64,000 nucleotides of DNA, taken from the NCBI GenBank assembly GCA_009733775.1, contig WOGZ01000077.1, positions 60,938 through 124,937 on the forward strand. The letters are read 5' to 3'. Positions within the stretch are counted from its first letter, which is position 1, and the number at the start of each line of letters is the position of its first letter. The DNA is from Alectoria sarmentosa. Its lineage: Eukaryota > Ascomycota > Lecanoromycetes > Lecanorales > Parmeliaceae. Below the pieces are notes generated by a model, which worked only from the letters and a program-made list of their open reading frames with translations, ran no database searches and was not told where the DNA came from. Position numbers and translations under genes: made by a program. Below are positions 11,876-23,064 of the stretch, piece after piece.

Positions 11876-13698
11876 ATGGCCCCTCCTCTCCTTACAGCCC
11901 TTGATTCGGTTGGGCATGTCCATCTCATTATTGGATCAAACCCATTGGCCAATGCGAGGTGCTCGAAGAGCATCGAAGTCGGCGCAAAGCCAAAAGTCGT
12001 TGCTCCGGCGGACGCAGTTGTTCATTATATACTGGCAAAACGAATCGAGGATGGAGAAGTCGAGTGGATCAAGAAGAGCTTCGAAGATGCAGATATTTCA
12101 ACGTTGGGAAGAAGTGAGATAGACAATGTCGTAGACGCCGTTTTCGTGACGGGAAATGGAAAGAATGTATCAAGTATGGGAGACCTTGCTTTTTGGAAAG
12201 ACGTGGAGCTTATCGGTCATTTGTAGGCACACATATTTCCAGCTTATGCCGGCGTATGCGTGTACCCGTCAATGTTGTTGACTCACCCAATCTATGCACC
12301 TTTACACTTCTTTCTACGCATTCTGATGGACCGCTACAAGTTGGAATCACAACATCTGGCAAGGGCTGCAAGCTTGCTTCCAGAATACGACGAGAAATCG
12401 CATCATCTCTTCCGCCCAATCTTGGCACTGCTGTGGAACGTCTAGGTACAGTTCGGCGTCGAATATGGGAAGAGGACCACAAGACGTACGAGACTGAGGA
12501 GCCAGCTACGGAAGTTGAAGACGATGATGCCACAGCACAGAGGCCTACCTTCAATCGTTTAGTTTCAGAGACAGACCACAATGCTGCAAGAACACGCCGT
12601 ATGCGGTGGCTTTCTCAGATTTGCGAATATTGGCCTCTGCGACGGCTCGCTTCGATTACAGATGCCGATATTGATACTATATTGCAATCCTACACCACTT
12701 CGAGCGATCTAGTGCCGTCTCCATTGAATGCTACGAATACAGATATACGCAGTCGACCTAAGCCCATCATCATTCTCGCTGGGTCTGGCCCTGGCAATCC
12801 GTCACTCCTGACAATGGCCACCCACCGCGCGATCCAGACGGCATCAATTATCCTCGCCGATAAGCTTGTTCCAGCTCCTGTACTTGATCTCATTCCTCGT
12901 CGCACCCTTGTCCATATCGCTCGCAAGTTTCCTGGCAATGCAGACGCCGCTCAAGCCGAATTGCTCTCACTTGGCCTAGAGGCCTTACATAAAGGCCATA
13001 CAGTACTTAGGCTCAAGCAGGGCGATCCTTACATATATGGACGAGGAGCAGAAGAGTATGCCTTTTTCAGAGAGAAGGGTTATGTTCCAATTGTTCTCCC
13101 AGGAATTACCAGTGCCCTTTCAGCTCCCTTGTTCGCTATTATACCGCCTACGCACCGCAGTGTGGCAGATCAGGTCCTGATTTGCACGGGCACGGGACGG
13201 AAGGGAGCTGCGCCTGACCCTCCGACCTACATTCCGACTCAGACGGTGGTGTTTCTCATGGCATTGCATCGGCTTTCTTCTCTTGTTGATGCATTGACTG
13301 GAGCTGTACCTATAACGGAATCAGGCGAAACTGGAACCAAACCCAAGCCGTGGCCTAGAGAAACACCTTGTGCTGTCGTCGAGCGAGCTTCTTGTCCAGA
13401 CCAGCGCGTCATACGAAGCACGCTGCAGCATGTTTGCACAGCCGTCGAAGAAGAGGGGAGCAGACCTCCTGGGTTACTCATTGTGGGCTGGTGCTGTGAG
13501 GTCCTCAAGGACATGAAGGGTCAAGCGAATTGGTTAGTGGAGGAGGGGTTTCCAGGATTCGAGGCAATAGATTTTGGCAGCGATGGTGCAGCAGGTTTGG
13601 TGAAGGGGATGAACATAGATGGTCCCTCGAGAAAGGAAGAATTGCTACACCACGACAAGGCATCTGCTAACGGGATGTCGGATCTGAGTGTTCGATAA
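11876..13698 (+). CDS. Siroheme synthase: Met8-like plus uroporphyrinogen-III methyltransferase
   Basis: Exons 11876-12173 and 12227-13698, joined in phase 1 (donor gtatgg, acceptor ttgtag), give 589 residues. The first about 200 residues are Met8-like: a nucleotide-binding start (HVHLIIGSNPLANARC), then VNVVDSPNLCTFTLLSTHSD and SGKGCKLASRIRREIA. From about residue 279 comes the SAM-dependent uroporphyrinogen-III C-methyltransferase domain, with GSGPGNP, KQGDPYIYGRG and PGITSA. The family makes precorrin-2 and feeds siroheme synthesis for sulfite and nitrite reductases. A Met8-like N-terminus fused to SUMT is also the arrangement of yeast Met1. Whether the N-terminal domain is catalytic cannot be told from sequence alone. 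The start is the ATG at 11876; the open frame runs further upstream but without an ATG. Confidence 0.93.
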
Positions 13699-14163
13699 GG
13701 TCCATTTAGGTCTGTAGTCTTGCTTTGAAATGCCAAGGTATATCGAGCTTTGTTCGTGTAGATTTAAAGGAAGCTGTTGACGGTATATGATCAAATCCAT
13801 CTATGTCTACGGAGTACCCAATAGGAGTTTCACATCACATCGTGGGCCCTTAGTCCCAACCTTGAAGGATCTAAGGAGCTAAGGCGCGTGCAGCTCGCTA
13901 AAATTCTGTGCGGGGAGGGGGTAAGTGAGCTAGATGGCGATCTAACACGTCGGAGCTGCCATTTCCTAGCCACCTTTTGCCCTCCAACCCGCTCCCTTGG
14001 CTTGAGCCGTTGAGAGTTGGGGAAAAGGATACCCCACACTTGCAAGCATCGTGATCCATATTCGAGACCAAATAATAAGAGGATAGCCTGGATAGCCTGG
14101 ATGTGTTCAAGTCGGCCTCGATTTGACCGATTGGGCCCCTAAACAATACTCCCCGTCACTAAC

Positions 14164-14205
<42 letters not shown>

Positions 14206-14296
14206 TTACTGACCTACTCACTCGCTTTGCATCAAATTTCACCAAAACAGCCTTGATACTGCCACTGTCACACGTTTACACCCCAGCTCATACATC
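13699..14296. other. Intergenic with a CTA microsatellite
   Basis: Holds a (CTA)n tract and the promoter of the NIPSNAP gene. No gene is seen. Confidence 0.6.
14164..14206 (+). repeat. (CTA)n microsatellite
   Basis: About 14 CTA triplets with one change near the end. It lies roughly 90 bp upstream of the NIPSNAP start codon, so it is probably in the promoter or 5' UTR. Confidence 0.95.
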
Positions 14297-15492
14297 ATGC
14301 TCACTCGACGTCTTTTCACGAGCTCCACCACGCCCTCCACCCTCCTCCGCACCCTCACCACCTCGACCGCCCTCCAACGCTCTCCCGCCCTTGGCGACAT
14401 CACACCCAACAGCGCCGCCAACTTCGACGCCCGCCAATCGGCATTCCGAGAACAAGTGCGAGAGGCCCAAAAGGCCAAAGAAAAGCAAGATAGTCAGTCG
14501 TCTGTCACAGCTCCCACTGCCCCAACAGTCCCCTACAACGCCATTCCAGGCGCTGCTCCCCCCACTCCACCAGCGAGCGATGCGGATTCCGCCTCCTCGC
14601 ATGGCCATGTTGCATTGGGCTCACTGTCAACGCATGATGCAGGGGCCAATCGGGAATCGTCACAGCAGCAGGAAAGCTCGAAACGAAAAGGTGCGTTGAG
14701 CAGCTTGATCTATGGCACGCATGAAGGACAACAGATGGACCACGAGATCGAGAAGAGCTTTAGCCAAGTGCTGGCGAGAGGCAAGTACGTGCATAGTATC
14801 GTAATGCACACTGTCAAACCGGATAAAGTGGATGAATACGTGGATCTGGTAGGAGATTGGTATCCGAAGGTCGCCAGTACGCCAGAGCACCACGTACATC
14901 TGGTTGGGAGTTGGAGGACCGAGGTGGGTGACTGTGATACATTTGGTGTGTATTCCTTGCTCTATGCTTAATAATGTGGAGCGGTGAGCTAATTGGCGAC
15001 TCAACAGTCCATATATGGGAATATCAACGCTACCAAGGCTACCACTCTTCGCTCCACTCCATTCAACATCACCCCGACTTCCCGGCCTTCGACCACAAAC
15101 TCAAATCCCTAATAACCCACAAGGAAACCTCGCTCATGCAAGAATTCTCCTTTTGGCCCACCGCACCCCCACGTCAGCTCGGCGGACTTTTCGAATTACG
15201 CTCTTACACACTGCACCCTGGCAATCTCCTAGAATGGGAAACCCATTGGCGACGGGGATTGAGTGCGAGGAGAGAGGTCATGGAGGGGGTGGGCGCATGG
15301 TTCGTGCAGATTGGAGACCTGAATACTGTGCATCATCTATGGCAGTTTGCGGATCTGGAGGAGAGGAAGGCAAGGAGGGAGATGAGCTGGGGAGTGGAAG
15401 GGTGGGGTGACACGGTGCACAAGACCGTGCCGCTGATTCAGAAGATGAAGTCGAGGATTCTGATCCCAATGCCGTGGAGTCCTGTTGCATGA
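14297..15492 (+). CDS. NIPSNAP family mitochondrial protein
   Basis: Exons 14297-14945 and 15008-15492, joined in phase 1 (donor gtgtgt, acceptor acag), give 377 residues. The N-terminus (MLTRRLFTSSTTPSTLLRTL) is an Arg/Ser/Thr-rich, acid-free mitochondrial presequence. A low-complexity linker follows. Then come two NIPSNAP ferredoxin-like modules: IVMHTVKPDKVDEYVDL leading to VHIWEYQRYQGY, and GGLFELRSYTLHPGNLLEWE leading to VHHLWQFADLEERKARR. NIPSNAPs are matrix proteins. In animals they mark damaged mitochondria for autophagy, and in fungi their role is poorly defined. Motifs, length and presequence agree, so the family call is strong. Confidence 0.92.
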
Positions 15493-15912
15493 GAGAAGGA
15501 AAATCCTTGCTATATCCTAGGTGTAGTCAATTTCGATCAAGCAGAAGGAGCAAACGGCTTGCTGGTCGCACAAAATGATAAGCGTGCATTGTTATGGGTG
15601 GCTATTGTCCTGAAGACCGTCGGTGCGGCCTTGGTGTACTTATCCTCGCGCTTAGCGCTTTGCAAGTTCACATGTCTTCAAGTGAGGCCCCGTTCAACAG
15701 CATACAATTCAAGTCAAAATACCTACAAAATAGTGCACACGAAAGATACATTGGGTTGCAAGTTCATTCATGCAGCCTCCTACTCGAGCTACCACCAACT
15801 ACTTCTGCAGTGAACAACCTCAATCCCTTCATACTTCTGCCTCTGTCTCTGATGCCCTTGAAATTAAACCATCCCACCATCCGACGAGAGCAACGATGGC
15901 CTTGTCCTCTCT
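15493..15912. other. Convergent intergenic stretch
   Basis: The region between the 3' ends of the NIPSNAP gene and the secreted protein gene. Nothing recognised. Confidence 0.5.
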
Positions 15913-16600
15913 TCACTCGTATTGCCATGCCCCGGGTAGCCCGTCATTCTCCGTCCCCAACTCATCACCGCTCGCCGCGAAAGCAACAAAGCCCAAACAC
16001 GCACTTACGTTACCACTCGGCACATTACGGTCCTTGATGCCCTCAACATCAGCGAATATCTGCCACGGCGTCGTCCCATTCCTCGCCGGGCAGGCCAAAA
16101 AGCCCGTGGAACCCAGGCCAGAGAATCGGAACACGCCCAGTGTGTTGGCTGTGCCGGGCGTGAAGGCGAAGCCGGTCGTGGTGCCGTTGTTTTCTTCGGG
16201 CTGGCCTTCGGCGTGAGCGAGGGTGAAGGAGAGCGCGCCGGTGGGGAGGACGTAGACGATTTGGCCACCGGGTACCTCAGCGTACTGTGGTGGTTAGATA
16301 TCTGCCGGAGACGTACAGAGGGTGACTTGCCATCGAAGCGCCCCCGTCACCCGCCAACAGTTCGGTGTAGATACCAGCCGGGCAATCGGTGACTTCCTGG
16401 GTGGGGCAGTAGCTGGCTGTGTTCTTGCCGATCCAGAAGCTTTCGCCGTTGGCGTTGATGGCGGACAGGTGAATGGGGCTGCCGGAGCGGCCGGCGATGA
16501 GACTGAAGGGGTTCAGGGTTGATTGACGCGACTCGAGCGGCAGAGGGTTGGCAGAGGAGAGGAAGGGGAGGAGAGATGTGAGGATGAGGGAGGAATGCAT
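15913..16600 (-). CDS. Secreted cell-surface protein (fungal IgE-binding-like family)
   Basis: Exons 16600-16331 and 16284-15913 give 213 residues. The intron (16330-16285, 46 bp) uses a GC donor (GCAAGT) and CACAG acceptor with a ctaac branch point. It is the only choice that keeps frame between GDGGASM and YAEVPGGQIVYVLP. A signal peptide occupies about residues 1-17 (MHSSLILTSLLPFLSSA). The mature part has the fungal motifs SGSPIHLSAINANGESFWIG, SYCP, and GFVAFA near the end. It has few cysteines and no catalytic motif. Related proteins are annotated as IgE-binding or cell-wall proteins of unknown role. The location (secreted or wall) is well supported; the function is not. Confidence 0.82.
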
Positions 16601-17033
16601 TATTGATGATGGTCTTTCTTCTTCTTGAAAGGAGCTTTCTCACAAATTGGGGTCTATGGATGAGGAGGGTATGGTCAAATGAAAGATGGAATGTGTGTTC
16701 GATTTGAGTGTGTTAGGTGTTGGAGTGAAAGATTGAAATAGAGAAAGTTTGCCAAGCTTCGCTCTTTCCTCACCCCGAACCGGATCTTTATATCTCTCAG
16801 GATTGCCGCTTCCCAGTCCTCGTCTTTTCGCCTCGCAACGTCGACGAAGATAGTTTATGCCCCTTGTCTCGGAGATGCTCTACTCACGTGCAGCCATGCA
16901 CTTACCCGTCTTCCAAAAGTGTCAACATCGCTCGTATTTCGGGTCACTCGGTTGCCTGAATTAATTTGATTTCGGTTTCACTCCTCGACCCACCACTCTC
17001 AGATCCTTCAGCTTCGTATTCACCATCCCCACA
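16601..17033. other. Promoter region of the secreted protein gene
   Basis: About 430 bp of pyrimidine/purine-skewed upstream DNA. A TATA-like ttatatc lies near 16787 on the plus strand. No gene is seen. Confidence 0.5.
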
Positions 17034-17410
17034 ATGATCGACCGGCACAACTACGTCACATATGCATCGTAAGGACACTGCCTTCCTTTTGGAGCGCGTA
17101 AGCCGATCTTACCCGCAGCAGCGTGGAGCTTTGGAGGTTCATGACGCGCAGGTGATCATAGCGGCTCCATTGCCTCGTATTGGAGGATATAAATAGAGAC
17201 CATATTGAACCCCCAGCCAGTCCCGGATGTCGGAAGAGCTGCATCTTGGCAGGTAGGCGTAGAATTGACGTAAAGGGAGGAAATTAAGAAGACCCATAAT
17301 CAGCAGACGCTGAAAGCGGACTTATTTCAGGTAGGCAATGTGGGGAGCACGTCTTGAGAATTGCGTTCATGTGGGGGTACTTCCCTCGTTCAGTACCACC
17401 GGTACTTTGA
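17034..17410 (+). CDS. Possible tiny multi-exon gene, unknown
   Basis: An ATG in good context (ccatccccacaATG) opens MIDRHNYVTYAS and runs straight into a gtaagg donor. A phase-consistent chain of further exons can be drawn (17034-17068, about 17125-17154, about 17219-17250, then about 17331-17410) encoding some 58 residues including VELWRFMTR and HVLRIAFMWGYFPR. All junctions obey GT-AG, but several were chosen only to keep frame, and no family is recognised. It may be a small mitochondrial-type protein, a non-coding transcript or a chance chain. Confidence 0.2.
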
Positions 17411-17605
17411 TGCCAACGAATTTGCCAAGACCACGGAAACATCCGGCGTTTACATGTGGCACTAGAGTAAGCGCGCTGTGAGCGTTGGAGTTTGGAACGG
17501 TGAGAGCTAAGTGAACATCTGTAAGACAAGCTACCCAAGAGAGCGTATCGTCCTCCGGCAACTCATCACATCTCGTGACACCATCAAGACCAAATAATCA
17601 GCAGC

Positions 17606-19250
17606 ATGGCGGACGGACAGCTTTTCAAGCCGGAAAAGGACTACACCAAAGAAGTTGACAAGCAACTACCTGAGGCTGAGGAGCTTGCGAAAGACAATGT
17701 CCAAGCAGCACTTGAAAAACTTTCGGCGCTCGAGAAGCACACTCGACAGGTGAAAGACCCCCGGGACTTCATCAATGATCCTTGCTGACCGTGATGGGAA
17801 ACAGGCGTCGGATCTTGCCTCGACTTCAAGATTGCTAGTTGCAATAATCACAATATCGAAAGATTCTGCAGACTGGGGCCTTTTAAACGAACAGATCTTG
17901 TTACTCTCGAAGAAGCATGGCCAGCTCAAACAGGCCACCACCAAGATGGTTCAAGTCGCCATGTCATTTATAGATGAAGCACCGGACGCGGAGAAGAAGC
18001 TGGCGCTGATCGAGACGTTACGGACGGTCACTGAGGGCAAGGTACGGTTTGATAGACAACGACATAATGCGCGAACATGGACCTAATTTGGAGTCGCAGA
18101 TTTTCGTCGAAGTTGAGCGAGCACGTGTCACCCGCATTTTATCCGACATGAAGAAGGAACAAGGTGACCTCGACGCGGCAGCAGACATTTTATGCGAATT
18201 GCAAGTCGAGACCTTCGGGTCGATGGAGCGGAGAGAAAAGACAGAGTTCATTCTCGAGCAAGTGGCGTTGTGCATAGAAAAGGGGGACTGGACCCAAGCA
18301 GGTATCCTAAGTCGGAAGATCAGCACTAAGTTCTTCGCCCGGAAACCCAAGAAGACACCCGAACAGATGGAGAAGGACAAAAAGGAGCGGGAAGAGAAGG
18401 AGAAGAATCGGAGCATGGATGATCCGCCGCTTGAGAAGGATGATGATGTTACAGATCTGAAGCTACGGTACTACGAACAGCAGATCACGTTGGCAAAGCA
18501 GGAAGACAAATATTTGGATGCATGCAAGCACTACCGGCAGGTTTTGGATACGGAGTCCGTCGAAGAGAATCCAGAACAGCTGCACGCCGTAAGCCAGCCC
18601 ATTGCGCGCTCCTTCGTAATCTTGCAACTAACCACTTCTAGGTTCTGCAAAGAGTCATCTATTACATCCTCCTCGCCCCTCACGATAACGAGCAATCCGA
18701 TCTTCTCCATCGTATAAACTCCGACACCCGTAACTCCCTCGTCCCTGACGAGCAGCAATTACTCAAAACCTTCACCATTCCTGAACTCATGCGCTGGCCC
18801 ATTGTTTCTGAGCGTTTTGGCGCCCATCTTTGCTCTACCGACGTCTTCTCCGCTACGCCCGCATCCTCAGATCAGGAAGATCCGAAAGCCCATAGCCGCT
18901 GGCAAGATCTACGCAAGCGGGTTATCGAACACAACGTTCGTGTCATAGCGAAATACTACACCCGCATACAGATGCATCGACTCACTCAACTGCTCGATTT
19001 GGATGAGGAAGAGACGGAAAGCTACATCAGTCAACTGGTGACCGCCAAGACGGTCTATGCCAAAATCGATAGGCCTGCTAGAGTCGTTTCATTTGCCAGA
19101 ACCCGGGATGCGGACGAAGTCTTGAACGAATGGAGTGGGAGCATGAAGAGTCTTTTGGGCCTGCTGGAAAGAATCGACCATTTGATCACCAAGGAAGAGA
19201 TGATGGCGCGCATACAGCCTGTCAGCGATAATGCGGTAAAAGCCCATTAG
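17606..19250 (+). CDS. RPN5: 26S proteasome regulatory particle subunit Rpn5
   Basis: Exons 17606-17749, 17805-18041, 18100-18588 and 18642-19250, all phase 0, give 492 residues, close to yeast Rpn5 and human PSMD12. The protein is a helical-repeat scaffold of the 19S lid. Typical segments are KDYTKEVDKQLPEAEELA at the start, LETLRTVTEGKIFVEVERAR in the middle and RYYEQQITLAKQEDKYLDAC. The C-terminal PCI domain covers about residues 340-470, with ARVIAKYYTRIQMHRLTQLL-like helices (here RVIAKYYTRIQMHRLTQLL) and YAKIDRPARVVSFA in the winged-helix part. Rpn5 binds Rpn11-Rpn8 neighbours in the lid, and in yeast it also serves the COP9 signalosome. A charged insert (KKTPEQMEKDKKEREEKEKN) is typical of filamentous fungi. 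Confidence 0.96.
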
Positions 19251-20267
19251 ATTTGCATCCAGAGCGGGAATAGATGCCGGTTTGAAGAAGCAGCCATGGA
19301 CCATATTGCGGTAAATAGATTTGCGTCTAGTGGATGTCCGCAGAAGGAAGCATAGTCAAGACTGCAGATCATCACTGACCCGAGGGTTCATTCGGGCATA
19401 TGTAACAATACTCAAATATAGCAGTACGGACAATTTAGAGATCATTCCATGCCAGCAAGGGTCCTGTGGGAAACGTTTTGCATGATTTTATCGCTATTTC
19501 GCGCAGTACCATCATGTCTGGGCATCCAAACGTCCCATCCTGCCACCACTGCGAATCCTTCAGTCTTGACTTGGCCCATATTAGAGTCCAGCTTCATGGA
19601 CTGACTGTACCTCTGCTTTCATTCTCATGTGTTCAGCATCAGAATTGACACATCTATTCCTGACCACCGAATTCCAAGCTTTGCAAGAATCTTCTAGTCT
19701 CCGTTCAAAGATTCTTAAAAAACGTCCGTCCACGGCTCCGTCTTCACCCCTCGCATCATCCGCCCGCCCGACCAGCCTACATTCAACATAGATGGCGCCC
19801 GGGTTTCAGCGATCGGGCTGAAGAAAATGGTGGGGGGGTGGGAGGCAAGAAGGAGGGCGGAGAAAGGGCTGGGAGGATGAGATGGGTCTCACATTGCATG
19901 AAGATAAGTCTTGCAATGTTCTTACTGATGAGCTTTGATTTGTTCTCTGCAATGTAGCCGGCTCGATGAACCTCCCAACGCATAGATTTGGCGAGAAGGG
20001 TAGCAGTGATGACGATATACGTGTCTTTGAAATTGGCGTTGAGTGGAGGGATGTTGAGAGGGGAGAAGCTGGTGGAGAAGTCTTTGCAGAGAACAAGGGG
20101 ATTAAGGATAGGGGAAGCACGGTGATCAGAGCAGTTGAGAGGTGGGTGTATGTTGAGATATCAGAGATCAAGCTGATGTATTTGGAGCTTTTTGGGCTCG
20201 ACAAATATGCTTTTCAGCAATCGTGCCCATGTTTTGAGTAAACGATAGACCTATTACCCTGAACCGT
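19251..20267. other. Intergenic with an uncertain coding-like patch
   Basis: On the minus strand about 19,860-20,100 has protein-like composition (FKDTYIVITATLLAKSMRWE) followed by a gtaag donor, but no start or matching exon could be placed. The rest shows nothing recognisable. Confidence 0.35.
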
Positions 20268-21365
20268 TCATCCTTTCATAGGCGGACGTCCGATCTCGGT
20301 TTTTCTTTCCATATCTATCGGCTTCTTCTCATCGCAACGTCCGAGGTAAAGATTGTCGAGGACACATCCGGCCTGTTTCTGAGCTGCAAGGGACCGTTTG
20401 CGAACCTCTTCCTCCATCCTCCACAAACGCTGGTTCTCTCAGTGGAAAGTCAGTACAGCAAAAGCTCGATATATACAAAGATGCAAATGGTCTCGGATAC
20501 GGCATCCAGGTCTTCGGTACCTCGGGTCTTATACACGATCGGCAAAAGAAAAATTCACGTAGAGGTCTACTTGGCGAAGTCGTGTTTGCGCCGCCAGCGT
20601 GCCCTGTAGAGACAGGAGCGAGGAGTGAGGAGCGCTTCGCCGACGCTCGTCTTGGTAGAGTATGCTTCTTCGTATGTTTGCTTTCTCGAGTGATCCCAAA
20701 GATGCGATCCAGGAATGTATGTACTGGATAAGGTCAGCTGACAAAGCAAGATCCAATCCTAGCATCCGTTGGACCAGACTCGTACCAGCGTAGCCCCATT
20801 CGTGGCAGGTTTGTTTACACCAGGAACGTACAGACCGATGCCCACATCAGATCCCAACACATACTCCCTTTGAGGGCCATTGGCATGAGTTTGCTGCCAA
20901 AGGTCATCACGATGCAAGTCCTCTATCTCGACGTCAGGACCGATATCCACAGTGGCTGCCGCAAATAGAAAGGCATAAGTAGCGATCTTTATACCTTCAT
21001 CAAGATCGTACGGTTTAGAGACGGAGACAAGGAAATAATCAACAATCTTCACCATATCAGGCTGCTGGAGCCAGATCTCTCGAGCCGTCTCGCTGCGTCC
21101 GAACAAGTGTGCATCGAGTTGTCTCACGCGAGAGGGAGCGGAATGCGCGCTGGCCAATATATCAGTCTGGGCGGAGTGACTTGAGACGAACATGAATTAG
21201 CCTGTTTAGTTTTACATCTTCGGTTATTAATATTGATGTACTGAGTCGCATCAGCGTTGACTTTCTCAAGATCGGCCACGCTTGAAACCACGGTCAAAAT
21301 GACGCCTCCTAAATTCTAAAAGGTCTTCCGTAGGTCAAGCTCGGCTGCGAAGTTTGACAACGAGC
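20268..21365 (-). pseudogene. Broken phytanoyl-CoA dioxygenase (PhyH) family gene
   Basis: Pieces of a PhyH-type Fe(II)/2-oxoglutarate dioxygenase lie in order on the minus strand. They are GGVILTVVSSVADLEKVNAD at about 21,330-21,260, LFGRSETAREIWLQQP, the iron-binding HxD as LHRDD at about 20,905-20,916, YIPGSHLWDHSRKQTYEE, HAGGANTT with the second histidine at about 20,583-20,602, FFFCRSCIR, then LAAQKQAG to the TGA at 20,268. The pieces do not share one frame. A TAG interrupts the N-terminal part at 21,316-21,318, the next segment needs another frame, and a one-base shift near 20,605-20,620 separates SHLWDHSR from HAGGAN. At least two introns remain (a gtacga donor near 20,785 and a gtaccg donor near 20,510). 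Three separate problems suggest a decayed gene, although a misassembly or unusual introns could explain part. Related enzymes act in fungal secondary metabolism. Confidence 0.68.
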
Positions 21366-21512
21366 TCTCATGAGTCACAACTCATAGCCAACAGTCGTCG
21401 CTTTCGCTGGTCGGACACCCGTCTTCGTCGCAATTGGTGCTTGTTGGGAAGTTCGAATCTGGCGAATCTAAAATGTGCATCAAGTCTTGAAAAGACGGCA
21501 GAATTTCCTATC

Positions 21513-22265
21513 TTACTGCTCTTGTGTGAGTTTCTTGTTTGCTGGCGGGTTTCTCTGCCACGCAGATAACAGGTCGATGGTCTGTGCGCAGAAATCTTCG
21601 ATGCCGTAGTCGGCCAGGTTTTCAGCCCGTTCCTTAAGTGTCTCGAGTACGGGGAGAAAGTTCCAAAAGGGGTCTATATTCTTCCTCTCCGTGGCAAGCT
21701 CGACAAGCAGTTCGTCGACGTCTTGATCGGAGGGTCTTTCACCAAAGCCAGCGCCACTATCCATGTCGCCGTAGGAGTATTCGCCCAAAGTCATGACTAG
21801 ATCAAATGCGATGGCCGTACTATCTGGGAGCTTTCGTAGCCCTTCGATCTCATCCAGAAAGGGCATCATGGCTTCGCTCATGTCGTCCGAGCTGATTCCG
21901 GTCTTCCTTGCATTGAAGGTCTTGTCGTAGAGCTTATCACTGACTTTGCTGGCGGCAACCTTGATTTGATCCGCGAGAGCCTTTGCAGCGCCAGGACCAG
22001 TAAGCATGTGCTGGCGAATCGACTGAGGTGCCACTGTCACGGATCAGGCTATATCCAGAGGGACTGCACGCAGACACCTACCCCTCGTGAGCCCATTGGC
22101 ATCGATGAAAGCATGGAGATCTTGGACTTGATGTTCAAGCTCGACAATGCGCGCATTTGCAGACTGAAAGGCATCGGTGGCTGCTGAGATTGTCTCTATT
22201 CTTGCAGTTTTATTGGGCTGGCTTCCATGGGCATCTAGACTAGAGTTGGAGCGCTTGTGAGCCAT
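21513..22265 (-). CDS. Conserved-looking coiled-coil protein, unknown function
   Basis: Exons 22265-22082 and 22033-21513 join in phase 1 (donor gtaggt, acceptor gacag) to give 234 residues. The N-terminus is polar with a basic patch (MAHKRSNSSLDAHG), followed by a short heptad-like helix (SANARIVELEHQVQDLHAFI). The rest is mostly acidic helices: KALADQIKVAASKVSDKLYD, MPFLDEIEGLRKLP, VDELLVELATERKN and LETLKERAENLADYGIEDFC. There is no signal peptide or membrane segment. I do not recognise the family. The codon use and clean intron make it a real gene. Its 3' end lies about 150 bp from the 5' remains of the PhyH pseudogene on the same strand. Confidence 0.75.
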
Positions 22266-23064
22266 CGTGTGTAGCTGCACTAAAATGACGATGATCCGGG
22301 ATGATGATTCTGAGGAGATGGTTGTTCTTAGGAGATGTTTATAAAAAAGATGAAAGGAAAATGCGTACGAGGACGCGCCGTCATGTAATAAGAACGCGTT
22401 CAATTCGTGATGGACTCAATGCCGCTTTACCAGCTTCATACACCAAGGCCTTCTCGTGTTGCACCGACAATGAAACCAATTCTATGCTACCCAGAGTTAT
22501 ACTCGAGGGGTCTTCTAAGGTTCGTTCGTTCCGTCACAACAGTCGCATCTTTCTAGCAGCGCACTTCTGAGGCTCAGAAATTTTGGGTTTACCGCATGAC
22601 TTTTTGCTGCATTCTTTCGTCTCATTCGTCTGGTCGCCGCTTTTCCAATACACTCTACAGAATCATTGTGAGACAGTCTGGGCCGCATAAGTCGCTCTTG
22701 AGTATGGTAGGACCACTGCGCATTAGAGAGCGCCGTCGACGTTCACGGGCAAGGGAAACACGAATCTTTTTTGATGAACAGGGAATCGGGCAGCAGCTCA
22801 CGCTAGTTTAGAGGGAGGCGCGAGGTTGAAGCGGCGCTCGAGGCCCGGTCCGGGATGAGGTCGCGCCAGATTTCCGCCTTCTTGGCGAACGGCGGGGCGG
22901 AGAATAGATAGCTGCAACTATGCCTACTCCCTCCGCACAAATCAAAAAAAAATGGCCAGATGAAAGCCTTCGCACCGTTCAAAATTCGCATAATCAAGTC
23001 TCCATCTTTCCATCCCAGTCCGCTTCGGCCCTTGCATCACCACTACCACCGACCCCTCAACATC
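22266..23064. other. Divergent promoter region
   Basis: About 800 bp between the minus-strand coiled-coil gene and the plus-strand serine hydrolase. An in-frame ATG at 22960 could extend the hydrolase by 35 residues. Nothing else is recognised. Confidence 0.5.
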
